From positions 1,178,001-1,242,000 of the forward strand of contig NZ_CP026923.1 of the NCBI RefSeq assembly GCF_002950575.1: 64,000 bases of DNA, read 5' to 3'. The translations under genes and the position numbers were made by a program. Below the pieces are notes generated by a model. The model saw nothing but the letters and a program-made list of their open reading frames with translations, was not told where the DNA came from and ran no database searches. Below, piece after piece: positions 53,895-63,250 of the stretch; the stretch's first letter is position 1; each line of letters opens with the position of its first letter. The DNA comes from Pontimonas salivibrio. Lineage in GTDB: Bacteria; Actinomycetota; Actinomycetes; Actinomycetales; Microbacteriaceae.

Positions 53895-54869
53895 ATGCAC
53901 GCGACTCAAGACGACGACAGCACTGGTCGGCCCGTAGCCCACGTAGTGGTCCTCGGAAACACTAATGTTGACCTCGTCGCCTACGTTCCCCGCGAAGTCG
54001 CTGAGGGTGAAACCATCATTGCCTCTGATTTCACAATAGGACTTGGGGGCAAGGGCGCGAATCAAGCAGTCGCCGCACGTCGTGCGGGAAGCGCTGTCAG
54101 CTTCATTGGGCGTGTGGGCACCGATTCTTTCGGGGAGATGATGCTGGAGGGTCTGTCCCAGGAGGGCATTGATCTTGCACACCTCGAGCAGATTGATGGA
54201 CCTTCAGGCAATGCAACAATTTGGGTTCAACCAGACGGAGCAAACCGCATCACAGTGTTCTTGGGTGCATCGGGAAAGATCACGCCAGAAGCAGCTGAAC
54301 ACGCAGTGTCAACTCACTCACAGGCGAAGTTCTTCGTCAGCCAACTCGAGTTGGGTCACGACGTTGTACTCGCGGGCTTAGGCAGTGCGAAATCACATGG
54401 CATGACCACAGTGTTGAACATCGCGCCCTATTCAGCGCTTTCGCCCGAAATGCTCGAACACACCGACTGGTTAATCGCCAATGAAGGCGAACTAGAAGCA
54501 CTCCTCACCGACGTAGGAATCGAAACCACTTTAGAGCTCTCGCCGGGAGAACTTATCGAGCAGGTCCCTGCTTGGTCAGAAGCAATTGGCACCAATGTGG
54601 TGGTCACCCTCGGCTCACAAGGAGCACTCGGCCATGCCGCCGGCTCCGAGCCATACTTCGCAGAAGCACCCAAAGTCACGGCGATTGACACTGTGGGGGC
54701 GGGTGATTGCTTTGTGGGCTACTTCGTCTCGGCCCTGAATGGTGGCCATCCGTGGCAGCAAGCTCTTCGATCAGGAGTTCATGCCGCCTCGGAGAGCGTG
54801 CAACGCCTCGGAGCCCAGGCGTCCTACCCTGCAGCGGAAGACGCCAAGCGTTTCACCACAATCAGCTAG
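53895..54869 (+). CDS. PfkB-family carbohydrate kinase (ribokinase-like)
   Basis: 324 residues. The N-terminal motif IGLGGKGANQAVAARRAGSAVSFIGRVGTD and the C-terminal IDTVGAGDCFVGYFV with the catalytic Asp identify a ribokinase-type PfkB kinase. ATG 53895 follows a GATAGT -10-like box by 7 bases, so the mRNA may be leaderless and separate from the upstream operon. Ribose is the family default, but a link to the neighbouring locus is possible. Confidence 0.88.
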   Translation: MHATQDDDSTGRPVAHVVVLGNTNVDLVAYVPREVAEGETIIASDFTIGLGGKGANQAVAARRAGSAVSFIGRVGTDSFGEMMLEGLSQEGIDLAHLEQIDGPSGNATIWVQPDGANRITVFLGASGKITPEAAEHAVSTHSQAKFFVSQLELGHDVVLAGLGSAKSHGMTTVLNIAPYSALSPEMLEHTDWLIANEGELEALLTDVGIETTLELSPGELIEQVPAWSEAIGTNVVVTLGSQGALGHAAGSEPYFAEAPKVTAIDTVGAGDCFVGYFVSALNGGHPWQQALRSGVHAASESVQRLGAQASYPAAEDAKRFTTIS

Positions 54870-54996
54870 TGCACGGAATGTTCATCTGACCTCGGCATGT
54901 GACGGGCGAGGAGTGGTAAGAAGACCCCCGTTTGAGCCAACACAGTCGATACTGCGGGGGTAGCGATATGTCTGAGGTGACTGTAAGGCTGTGGGC

Positions 54997-55269
54997 ATGG
55001 AAAACCTGATCAGCCTCGGTGCCGGAATAGCCATCATTGCCGCATTGATCTGGTTTGTGAGCAAAGTCCTGTCGATCTGGTCCGAAACATTCAGCACTCC
55101 GTCCACTAAAACATTAAGGCCAGCAGAGACCAGCCGTAGCGGCCCAGACGCCAACGGTGACCACCCCGATGGCATGAATGAGGGCGACTTCCATTCAGGC
55201 CGTGGCGGTTACGAACCAGGCACTGCATACCCAGATACCCATTACGGGGAGTACGGCCGGGACGAATAG
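54997..55269 (+). CDS. Small single-pass membrane protein, unknown function
   Basis: 90 residues: MENLISLGAGIAIIAALIWFVSKVLSIW is one transmembrane segment near the N-terminus; the rest is hydrophilic, rich in Gly, Asp, Glu and Tyr (GRGGYEPGTAYPDTHYGEYGRDE). ATG 54997 is preferred over a GTG two codons earlier; AAGG lies 9 bases upstream. I do not recognise a family. It may be lineage-specific. Confidence 0.55.
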   Translation: MENLISLGAGIAIIAALIWFVSKVLSIWSETFSTPSTKTLRPAETSRSGPDANGDHPDGMNEGDFHSGRGGYEPGTAYPDTHYGEYGRDE

Positions 55270-55319
55270 CCTCGCCGCTGAAAAAACCACCGAAGCGGAT
55301 ACCCTGGCCCGCCTTCGGC

Positions 55320-55568
55320 TTAGCCCGTTACATCAAGGTGCAGTTCATACGAAGCGAGATTCTCTTCGCCGTCTTTTTCCCGGAGGGCAATCGCCGAAGG
55401 CCGCCGATCAGGGGTAAGACCGTAATCTTCGATATGCCCCGAAAGGTGCAATTGCAGATACAGCTCGTCAAATAAGCCTGTGGCCTCATCAAGGCCACTA
55501 CAAATGACGGAGTGGGTTTCCACGCATTCCTCGTCGTCAAAAATCAACCAATACTCAAACCAGTCCAT
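55320..55568 (-). CDS. Small acidic protein, unknown function
   Basis: 82 residues, MDWFEYWLIFDDEECVETHSVICSGLDE and so on, no recognised family. Support for a real gene comes from AAAGGGGG 4 bases before the ATG (55566-55568) and from a normal, charged composition. It is independent of its neighbours; 187 empty bases separate it from the start side of the next region. Confidence 0.55.
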   Translation of the reverse strand: MDWFEYWLIFDDEECVETHSVICSGLDEATGLFDELYLQLHLSGHIEDYGLTPDRRPSAIALREKDGEENLASYELHLDVTG

Positions 55569-55755
55569 GTCGCCCCCTTTAGCCAAAGAGCACAGACGTT
55601 ATCGGCAACCACCGACATCCTTTTCATTCGGGACCTAAGGAGTGTCGTTTCCTACCATTCCAACCCGCAAAACCTTCGTTGCGGGTTGGCTAACTCCGCA
55701 AAGCAGCTCCCCTTCCCCCGAAGTTAAACCGATCTGGAGTGCACAGATACAGCGC

Positions 55756-56988
55756 TTATATCGCTTTGTCCGATTTCAGCTCGGCGATTTCCTCTTCGCT
55801 GAAACCGGCTTCTTGAAGGACCTCATCAGTGTGCTGCCCGTGAGTGGGTGGCGCAGATCGTATCGTTGCCGGAGTTTCACTCAATACGTAGGGAGGACCG
55901 AGGAGTTTGAGGGGTCCAATCGGGCTGGGCACTTCTTGGACCATGTTGTTGTGGGCGACTTGAGGGTCCGAAAAAGCCTGCTCGAGAGAATTGACCGGCG
56001 CGACGAACATGTCTTCTTTCTCCATCAACGCCACCCATTCGGCAGTTGTCTTTCGGGCCAAAGCCTCTTCAAGAATCGCCGAAAAGCGTTCCCGATTATT
56101 AAACCGAGGCCAATAGCTCGAGTAATCAGGATCCACCGAAAGGTCGTCGATTTCCAAAATCTCACTCAGAATCTTGATTTGACGACCACTCGAGAGAGCG
56201 ATGTGACCGTCCTTGGTCTTGTAAAACCCGTAAGGGGGTGGGGTGTAAGGGCTCGCATGGGTGGCAGGAGTGCGGTGAGGCTCCCCTGCCGGAGAGTTCA
56301 AAAAGTGCACACCCCACTCGGCAAGGGCAGCGAGGGCACTATCAAATAAGCAGACATTTACCCGCTGGCCCTCTCCGGTTTTCGCCCTGTGTACGAGCGC
56401 AGCCGCGACAGCAAAAGCACCGTTCATTGCGCCCAAAGTATCGGCTATCGCGGTTCCCACAGGGACAGGACGCCCCTCGCTGTCACCGTTGAGAGCGCCC
56501 CAGCCAGTCAGGGCTTCCACCAGCACATCCTGACCCGGTTTGCGGGCGTAGGGCCCGTCTGGCCCGTATCCGGTCGCAGACGCGTAGACCACGGAGGGAT
56601 TCAGCTCCCGACAACGCTCATACCCCACACCAAGGCGTTCCATGACCCCCGGCCTAAAGTTTTCGTACACCACATCAACCTGAGCCACCAACCGCTCGAC
56701 CATTGCCACTCCCTTCGGGTGCTTCAGGTCAACGGTGATACTCCGCTTATTGCGATTACACGCCAGGAACCCCGCGGAATACACCTTGGAGTCTTCAGGG
56801 TCCGAGCCGTATTTTCCCTTCTCCCCGTAGCGATCATCTGGCCGCCCATCGGGAGTGAAGGATTCGCGCCTCTCTACCTTGATGACGTCAGCGCCCATGT
56901 CAGCCAACATTTGCGTGGCATAAGGGCCCTGCATACGTTCCGTAAAATCGAGAACTTTCACGCCCGCTAGGGGTCCGGCAGCTTCCAT
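55756..56988 (-). CDS. Family III CoA-transferase (CaiB/BaiF)
   Basis: 410 residues. Moves CoA between an acyl-CoA and a carboxylic acid through an Asp-bound intermediate; the catalytic Asp154 is in KPGQDVLVEALTGWGAL. N-terminal LAGVKVLDFTERMQGPYATQMLADMGADVIKVE is standard. AGGAAGGAA lies 6-7 bases before ATG 56986-56988; an earlier TTG-type start overlapping the permease gene is less likely. A second family III transferase lies at the other end of the operon (63247), sharing PPPYGFY and IALSSGRQI blocks. Confidence 0.92.
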   Translation of the reverse strand: MEAAGPLAGVKVLDFTERMQGPYATQMLADMGADVIKVERRESFTPDGRPDDRYGEKGKYGSDPEDSKVYSAGFLACNRNKRSITVDLKHPKGVAMVERLVAQVDVVYENFRPGVMERLGVGYERCRELNPSVVYASATGYGPDGPYARKPGQDVLVEALTGWGALNGDSEGRPVPVGTAIADTLGAMNGAFAVAAALVHRAKTGEGQRVNVCLFDSALAALAEWGVHFLNSPAGEPHRTPATHASPYTPPPYGFYKTKDGHIALSSGRQIKILSEILEIDDLSVDPDYSSYWPRFNNRERFSAILEEALARKTTAEWVALMEKEDMFVAPVNSLEQAFSDPQVAHNNMVQEVPSPIGPLKLLGPPYVLSETPATIRSAPPTHGQHTDEVLQEAGFSEEEIAELKSDKAI

Positions 56989-57005
56989 AACAGATTCCTT
57001 CCTCA

Positions 57006-58049
57006 CTACTTGCGGTCGTTGACCTCGTCGGGGATCGTGCGTACTTCGGTGGTGGAGGGGAATGAAGGCTGACCTTTGGGTAGTGGTCGAGCCCCCAGGA
57101 GTCTTTGGTTCAATCGTTGCCGACGTTGCACAACTGACGCTCGGGGATCAATCCAGGCATAAGCAAGGTCGACCAGGAGGTTGACGAGGACAACCATCAG
57201 GGCAACGACAAAAACGCACGCAAGGATAAGCGGTAGATCGCGTCGTTCAATAGCCTGGATAAAGAGACTTCCAATCCCTGGCCACGCGAAAATCGTCTCG
57301 ATCACCACGGCTCCGTTAAGGAATGTTGCGAGCTCATCGCCACCGATTGTGATCACTGAAATCATGCTGTTCTTTAGAGCGTGGCGGCGAACGATTTTTC
57401 CCTCGCTCATGCCTTGCGCGCGCAACGTGGTGACATACGGCTTTCTCATCTCCTCCACAAGGGAGGAACGAGCCACCTGAGCCAGGCGTCCAATCGGTCG
57501 CATCGCCAAAGCGATGGCAGGAAGGACGAGATAACGCCAGTCGCCAGATCCTGAGGTCGGGAAGATTCCAAACTGAACCGCGAGCACGAGGATCAACATG
57601 AGCCCCAGCCAGAAGTCGGCAATGGATACCCCCGCAAGCGAGACAGTTGTCAGAAGCCGGTCAAGCCACGAATTAGGTCGCAGCGCCGAAAAGATACCCA
57701 GCAAGAGCGCAAGAGGGACGGCGATAGACAGCGTGAAGAAAGTCAAAATAAGCGTGTCTGGCAGCCGACTAAGTACGAGCGGCAGGGCTGGCACCCCCTG
57801 CCATAAGGAATTTCCAAAATCTCCCATAAGCCAGCCGGAGAGATCCTGCCAAAGCCGAATAATCAGGGGATCATCTAGGCCCAACCGGATGCGGGTCTCT
57901 TGGTACAGCTGCTCACTAGCTTCCGTCGGAATGATCAAACGTGCGGGATCACCTACCTCGTTCACCATGAACCAGACGACAAGAAGGATGAACAAGATGA
58001 CCAGGAAAGAAAAGCTCAACCGCTTTCCGATATACCTGAGAAATGCCAT
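57006..58049 (-). CDS. Peptide-type ABC transporter permease (DppB-like)
   Basis: 347 residues, six transmembrane segments, starting MAFLRYIGKRLSFSFLVILFILLVVWFM, the DppB/OppB N-terminus. The EAA loop is VTTLRAQGMSEGKIVRRHALKNSM. The C-terminal 40 residues are a hydrophilic extension. Its usual DppC partner is not in the window. It lies between the aldolase and the CoA-transferase genes rather than beside the ATPases. Confidence 0.92.
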   Translation of the reverse strand: MAFLRYIGKRLSFSFLVILFILLVVWFMVNEVGDPARLIIPTEASEQLYQETRIRLGLDDPLIIRLWQDLSGWLMGDFGNSLWQGVPALPLVLSRLPDTLILTFFTLSIAVPLALLLGIFSALRPNSWLDRLLTTVSLAGVSIADFWLGLMLILVLAVQFGIFPTSGSGDWRYLVLPAIALAMRPIGRLAQVARSSLVEEMRKPYVTTLRAQGMSEGKIVRRHALKNSMISVITIGGDELATFLNGAVVIETIFAWPGIGSLFIQAIERRDLPLILACVFVVALMVVLVNLLVDLAYAWIDPRASVVQRRQRLNQRLLGARPLPKGQPSFPSTTEVRTIPDEVNDRK

Positions 58050-58069
58050 GGTGTGATCTCCTTTAATAA

Positions 58070-58852
58070 CTAGTAACTGGAGGGCCCGTTGTCGCGGCCG
58101 TGGCCGGAGATGAGTGCCTGGTGTTCGTTAATTGCCCAGGCGAAAAGTCCAGCATCAGAGTAGAGAGTGACGAAATTGAAACCTTCGTCCAAATACCGCT
58201 TCGCGACATCCCCGTGAGCAGTATGAATGCCTACCGCGGTACCTTGCGCTTGCGCCTTTTGTCTAATCTCGGACACCTGTTTATTGAAGGTCTCTGATTG
58301 GCTACCAGGGTTTTCTCCCAGGGCCAGCGCGAGGTCACTTGGGCCAATATAGAGTGCGTCAACTCCCGGAACAGCAAGGACTTCATCGAGATTTGAAATG
58401 GCCTGCTCAGTTTCAATCATGATGATGCACAGGATTTTTTCCAACTCGCGCGGATCGGTTGAACCAATAACATCTCTTGCCCGCACCGGTCCGAACGAGC
58501 GCTGTCCGTGCGGCGGGTAGCGACACGCTTGGACGGCTTTGCGTGCATCGTCAGCGGTCTCGATCATCGGAACAATCACACCTAGAGCCCCCGCATCGAG
58601 GGCGGACATAATTGCCGCGGGTTCATTCCAACGCACCCTAATCAAGGGGACCGCGTCGGTTACGGATATTGCTTGGAGCATGTCGATGGAAGACGAATCA
58701 TCAATCATTCCGTGTTGTTGATCAATGCACACATAGTCCAGGCCTTGCCTGCCGGCAATCTCAACCAGAAGGGAGCTCGGTATTGTCGCCCATCCGCCAA
58801 CAGCCTGGCGGCCTTGTGACCACGTCTTCGTCAGTGGGTGTTCAAAACTCAT
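58070..58852 (-). CDS. HpcH/HpaI-family class II aldolase
   Basis: 260 residues. Cleaves or forms 2-keto-3-deoxy or related hydroxy-acyl compounds. Active-site residues are visible: His47 (DQQHGMID), Arg72 (IRVRWNEP), metal ligands Glu147 (IIMIETEQA) and Asp173 (GPSDLAL). AAGGAG is 6 bases before ATG 58850-58852; a frame 13 codons longer is not needed. In this operon it may split the product of CoA-ester hydration or an analogous acid into pyruvate or oxaloacetate plus an aldehyde. Confidence 0.9.
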   Translation of the reverse strand: MSFEHPLTKTWSQGRQAVGGWATIPSSLLVEIAGRQGLDYVCIDQQHGMIDDSSSIDMLQAISVTDAVPLIRVRWNEPAAIMSALDAGALGVIVPMIETADDARKAVQACRYPPHGQRSFGPVRARDVIGSTDPRELEKILCIIMIETEQAISNLDEVLAVPGVDALYIGPSDLALALGENPGSQSETFNKQVSEIRQKAQAQGTAVGIHTAHGDVAKRYLDEGFNFVTLYSDAGLFAWAINEHQALISGHGRDNGPSSY

Positions 58853-58916
58853 TACATACTCCTTCGTTTGGGTCTGGTACCCAGCGGGCACGAAGCCCGC
58901 TGGGTACCAGGGGAAA

Positions 58917-60539
58917 TTACTGGAGGGTAATTTCCTTCAACAGAATGAATCCATCTGCGCGGGGCTCCCAATCCACTCGGTCACTGAGACCGAAGAAGAA
59001 TGAAGGCTGTCCCACGGGGACGATTGCGACGTCGTTGTAGACGTATTCTGCGAGTTCCTGCAACTTGCTGTCGCGCTCGTCACCGGAGAGCTGAAGCGCT
59101 TCTCGGTAAAGGGCATCGACATTTTCGTCACAGTAGGCTGACACCGGACCGTTGCAGGCGTAGTAGCCACCCACACTGGCCGAGTAGTCGAAGAGCTCGT
59201 TTCCGTGGAACCAGAAACCAGCCCAACCGCGGTCCTCGGGAATGTTCTCGTAACCGAGAGTCCACTGCTCTTCAGCTGGTGCAGTCTCCAATACGGAAGT
59301 GGTGGCGTTTAGCCCTACCGCATTGAGACTGTCAGCAATCAGAGTGGTGATTTCTCCAGCCTTTGGAATAAACCCTTCACGAGCGGCAACAACAATCTCG
59401 GCCGACACGTCGACACCGTCAGCGGCAGCTTCGGCAACAAGTTCCGCTGCGCGCTCAGGGTCGTACGGGTAAGGCTCCAGGCTGTCGTTGAAGCCCAGGG
59501 TTGTGGGAGCAACAATCTGGGGGACGGTGATTCCGCCTCCAAGAATGTCGTTCATGATGGCCTCTTTATCAAAGGCCAGCGCGATGGCTTCGCGAACCCG
59601 AACGTCAGACATCGCGATGTGTGGGGTGTCAAGGCGGAAAATTGCCGTCTCAATGGTTGGCCCACCAACACAGACGTAGTCGCTTGCCGCGTCACAGTCT
59701 TCCGGCGTGATCCAGCGAGCAAAATCTGCCTCGCCAGAGGACACCATCGCCGAACGAACGGTCGGCTCCGAACGGAACACGAAGTTGGCCTTCGTGATCT
59801 GTTGGGTTCCCTTTGCCTCGTCGCCAGCTGAGTTGCCCCACCAGTCGGGGTTCGGGACCAGAGTGATGCTTGTTCCCCGGTTCCACTCATCCAGCATGTA
59901 GGGACCAGTACCCACAGGGTTGGTTTCGTAACCAGCCAGATCCGCCTCAATTGCGGGGAAGGATGGAATGGTGACGAAGTAGAGACGAAGGTCCAAAATC
60001 GGGTCTGGATCAACCGTCTCTACGTTGAGGAGATATTCTCCCTCAGCTGTGGCGTTGGTCTGAGAGCCGAGGAAGTTCCGCATCGGGAACCCGTTCTCTT
60101 CGCTCAGAACATAGTTCAACCCTGCGGCTGCTGTTTCCGCATTGAAGGGGGTGCCGTCGTGGAACGACACACCTTCACGAAGGGTGAACTGCCAGTTGTT
60201 GGGGTCAACCTGCTCCCAGGCCGTGGCCAATTCGGGGACAAGTTCGTTTGTCACCGGGTCACGGTTGATGAGCCCTTCACCAACGTTCCTCAAAATGGGG
60301 AAGCCGTCATTGGAATACGCATTCCAGCTTGCAAGGCTTCTGGGCTCTTCGGGCAACACGATAGTGATTTCCGTGTCGGTCGAGCCGGCGGAACTGGAGT
60401 CGCCCCCAGAAGTGTCCCCCGAGCTCGAGGTCTCTCCCCCTCCAGCGCAGCCAGCCAGCGCGAGCGCGCTGATGCTGACAACGCCGAGGAGCAGAGTAAG
60501 CCGCGATTTGCGACTTGCAGTAGTCGTTACTCTTGGCAT
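58917..60539 (-). CDS. Peptide/nickel-type ABC transporter substrate-binding lipoprotein
   Basis: 540 residues, family 5 extracellular binding protein. Signal peptide with lipobox ALAGC, Cys31, then a Gly/Ser/Thr linker. NWQFTLREGVSFHDGTPFNAETAAAGLNYVLSEENG and YMLDEWNRGTSITLVPNPDWWG are family landmarks. AAAGGAAAG precedes ATG 60537-60539. Family 5 proteins bind peptides but also many other small solutes; here an organic acid is suggested by the neighbouring CoA enzymes. Confidence 0.92.
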   Translation of the reverse strand: MPRVTTTASRKSRLTLLLGVVSISALALAGCAGGGETSSSGDTSGGDSSSAGSTDTEITIVLPEEPRSLASWNAYSNDGFPILRNVGEGLINRDPVTNELVPELATAWEQVDPNNWQFTLREGVSFHDGTPFNAETAAAGLNYVLSEENGFPMRNFLGSQTNATAEGEYLLNVETVDPDPILDLRLYFVTIPSFPAIEADLAGYETNPVGTGPYMLDEWNRGTSITLVPNPDWWGNSAGDEAKGTQQITKANFVFRSEPTVRSAMVSSGEADFARWITPEDCDAASDYVCVGGPTIETAIFRLDTPHIAMSDVRVREAIALAFDKEAIMNDILGGGITVPQIVAPTTLGFNDSLEPYPYDPERAAELVAEAAADGVDVSAEIVVAAREGFIPKAGEITTLIADSLNAVGLNATTSVLETAPAEEQWTLGYENIPEDRGWAGFWFHGNELFDYSASVGGYYACNGPVSAYCDENVDALYREALQLSGDERDSKLQELAEYVYNDVAIVPVGQPSFFFGLSDRVDWEPRADGFILLKEITLQ

Positions 60540-60615
60540 TTCTTTCCTTTCCCTTTCGACTCGACAACACAGCTTTGTCCTGTCGAGAATCTGCTGCGAA
60601 TGCAGCAGAGACCTG

Positions 60616-61374
60616 TCATTTCTCAAACCTCTTCGTCACTTCTTGGTAGCTCTCCTGGCGATGGGTGAGGTCGCCTCCCATGGCCTGGAACACGCCGACC
60701 AGGCTGCGAGAAGAAAGTGGCTCTGGCCTCATTGCCACTTTTGCCAAACGCATTGACGTCAGGCTCTGCCCGCTCAGTTGTGTGGCCAGCGTGAGACCTT
60801 TTTCACGTAGTTCGTCGGCAGGGTGGACTGCTGAGACAAGCCCGCGCTGATATGCCTCTTGGGCGGATACCCGACGCCCTGAGAGGACCCACTCGGTCGC
60901 TATTCCGACACCAACGACCTCCGGTAAGCGTTGGAGGCCGCCGGAACCGGGGAGACTTCCAAGACTTACCTCTGGCATCCCAAAAACGGCATCCTCGGAG
61001 GCGATGCGGATATCGCACGCGAGGGCGAGTTCGAGACCTCCACCGAGGCAGTAGCCGTGGATCAGGGCGATCGTAGGCTTCTTCGACGTTTGGACAATGT
61101 TCTTCGTCTCAAAATCCAGTTCGACGTATCGCTGTTCGGCTTCACCCACAAGAAGCCGTATTTCTTTTAGGTCGGAACCGGAACTAAAGGATGGACCTTC
61201 GCCTCTGACCACAATGACTCGGATGTCGTCGTCATGGTCGGCATCCCTGATGATTGTCGAGATAGCTCGGTGCATATCGCTATCCATCGCGTTATGCACT
61301 TGGGGACGGTTGAGAACGATTTCACCCACTCCGTCGGAGACGGTGAAAGCAATACTGTCCAGGGAGGGCGCCAC
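60616..61374 (-). CDS. Enoyl-CoA hydratase/isomerase family protein
   Basis: 252-residue crotonase-fold protein. Oxyanion-hole motifs SSGSDLKEI (near 63-72) and YCLGGGLELALACDIRIAS, followed by FGMPEVSLGSLPGSGGLQRLPE with a glutamate at the usual catalytic position. It starts at a GTG (61372-61374) two bases after the ATPase stop, with GGAG upstream. It probably adds or removes water on the CoA ester made by one of the CoA-transferases. Confidence 0.92.
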   Translation of the reverse strand: MAPSLDSIAFTVSDGVGEIVLNRPQVHNAMDSDMHRAISTIIRDADHDDDIRVIVVRGEGPSFSSGSDLKEIRLLVGEAEQRYVELDFETKNIVQTSKKPTIALIHGYCLGGGLELALACDIRIASEDAVFGMPEVSLGSLPGSGGLQRLPEVVGVGIATEWVLSGRRVSAQEAYQRGLVSAVHPADELREKGLTLATQLSGQSLTSMRLAKVAMRPEPLSSRSLVGVFQAMGGDLTHRQESYQEVTKRFEK

Positions 61375-61376
61375 GG

Positions 61377-62219
61377 TTACTCCGCCTCCCTCTTTTTATC
61401 CCGCAAACGTTTCTGAACCTTTTCGCGCTCTGTGACTGGATCGGGTTCTGGAACGGCCGCCATGAGCGACTTTGTATAGGGATGAGTGGGGTTGTGATAA
61501 ACGTCATCTCGGCTTCCGATTTCTCGAAGGCAACCCTGTTCCATCACCGCTACTCGTTGACAGAGGTGGCGCACAGTGGCCAAATCATGGGCGATGAACA
61601 AAATGGTCAATCCGAGCCGCTCTTTCAGCTCCTGGAAGAGGTTCAGGACCTGAGCTTGAATCGACACATCCAAGGAAGCCACCGGTTCGTCACACACCAA
61701 TAGCTTCGGCCCCACGGCGAGCGCCCGGGCGATGCCAATCCTTTGGCGTTCACCTCCCGAAAATGATTCTGGAAAACGGTTGAGGTGATCTTCTCGCAGG
61801 CCGACGAGATCGATAAGGCGACGCATTTCAGCCAACAGGTCGTCCTTCGACGTTCGTGGTTGGTGGATATGAATCCCTTCAGCGATGATGTCCCCCACAC
61901 GCATTTTCGGATCGAGGGACGAGTATGGGTCTTGGAAAATCAGCTGAGCCTCACGTCGAAACGCTTTCAACTCGCGACGATTCATTGAGACGACGTCTTT
62001 GCCTCGGAAAAACACTTCGCCGTCGGTGGGTTCAATCAGCCGCAACACACATCTCGCGGTTGTCGACTTGCCAGAACCTGACTCTCCGACCAAGCCGAGG
62101 GCTTCGCCCTCGAAAACGGTAAAGCTGACGTCATCGACAGCCCTCATGACGGATCCACCAGCGGATTGGACCGTGAACTCCTTGACCAGGTTTCTTACAT
62201 CCAGCATGATTTCCGTCAT
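61377..62219 (-). CDS. Peptide-type ABC transporter ATP-binding protein (DppF-like)
   Basis: 280 residues. Walker A GESGSGKST, signature FSGGERQRIGIARAL, Walker B LLVCDEPVASLD. The C-terminal NPTHPYTKSLMAAVPEPDP is the oligopeptide-transport extension. It is translationally coupled to the other ATPase: ATG overlaps its stop by 4 bases. Confidence 0.93.
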   Translation of the reverse strand: MTEIMLDVRNLVKEFTVQSAGGSVMRAVDDVSFTVFEGEALGLVGESGSGKSTTARCVLRLIEPTDGEVFFRGKDVVSMNRRELKAFRREAQLIFQDPYSSLDPKMRVGDIIAEGIHIHQPRTSKDDLLAEMRRLIDLVGLREDHLNRFPESFSGGERQRIGIARALAVGPKLLVCDEPVASLDVSIQAQVLNLFQELKERLGLTILFIAHDLATVRHLCQRVAVMEQGCLREIGSRDDVYHNPTHPYTKSLMAAVPEPDPVTEREKVQKRLRDKKREAE

Positions 62220-63250
62220 CGCAACACCCCCGGTTGTTCAGCGAGCCATGAAGAACGAATACACCGGCTCGGGTGAGTGCCACCTGGAGGGGTTTCCAAC
62301 ACAGGAACCGCTTCTGAGCATTCCGGCAATGCATAGCGGCACCTGGGCGCGAAAGCGCATCCCGGCGGTATGTTGCTCGGTGCTGGTGGCTGGCCACCAA
62401 TCGTTGCTAATTCAGTGGCCAGATCACCCGACACCCGGGGTAGAGAGTTCAGCAGACCCAGCGTGTAGGGGTGCACAGAACGGTAGTAAATCTCGTCAGT
62501 TGTCGCGGCCTCAACAATGCGGCCCGCGTACATGACCATCATGCGCTGCGCAAAACCGGCCATGATCGACAAGTCGTGAGTGATAAAGACGACTGCTGTA
62601 CCGCGCTCTTCCGTGAGTTCGTAGAGTAGGTCGATAACTTGAGCCTGAACGCGAACATCCAGCGCTGTCGTTGGCTCATCAGCGACCACGAGTGATGGGT
62701 TTGCTATCAGCGCCATGGCAATCATGGCGCGCTGCCTCATGCCTCCTGAGAACTGATGGGGGTAGTCCTTAAATCGAGCTTCTGGGTTCCTGATCCCGAC
62801 ACGATCAAGCATGTCGATGGTTCGCTCGCGTGCCTCTTTCTTCGAGATACCCCTTAGTCGGAGAACCTGGCTTACCTGGTCACCAACCGTGCGCACGGGG
62901 TCCATCGCAGAAAGTGGGTCTTGGAAAATGTAGGAAAAATCCCACCCACGAATGCGTCTCAGTGCGGCCGGTGGGAGTTCCAAAAGATTTTGGCCGCGAA
63001 ACGACACACTGCCTTCGATTTCAGCGCCTTGCAAAAGGCCCAACAAAGCAAGCGCCGTGACCGATTTACCCGAGCCGGACTCACCGGCTATCCCTAAGCG
63101 TTCACCGGCTTTGACCTGGAAAGAGAGGTCATTTACCGCGAACACTTTCCCGTTGGCTCCGTTAAAGCCGACAGACAGGTTTTGGACGTCGAGAATTAAT
63201 TCTCCGGCTGTCGGAGGGGTCTTCGCGGCCAGCGTTTGTGTGTCCGTCAT
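62216..63250 (-). CDS. Peptide-type ABC transporter ATP-binding protein (DppD-like)
   Basis: 344 residues. Walker A GESGSGKSV, signature FSGGMRQRAMIAMAL, Walker B LVVADEPTTALD. The C-terminal cysteine-containing region (PGCAFAPRCRYALPECSE) is the conserved DppD/OppD tail. The start overlaps the stop of the upstream CoA-transferase by 4 bases. Confidence 0.94.
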   Translation of the reverse strand: MTDTQTLAAKTPPTAGELILDVQNLSVGFNGANGKVFAVNDLSFQVKAGERLGIAGESGSGKSVTALALLGLLQGAEIEGSVSFRGQNLLELPPAALRRIRGWDFSYIFQDPLSAMDPVRTVGDQVSQVLRLRGISKKEARERTIDMLDRVGIRNPEARFKDYPHQFSGGMRQRAMIAMALIANPSLVVADEPTTALDVRVQAQVIDLLYELTEERGTAVVFITHDLSIMAGFAQRMMVMYAGRIVEAATTDEIYYRSVHPYTLGLLNSLPRVSGDLATELATIGGQPPAPSNIPPGCAFAPRCRYALPECSEAVPVLETPPGGTHPSRCIRSSWLAEQPGVLR

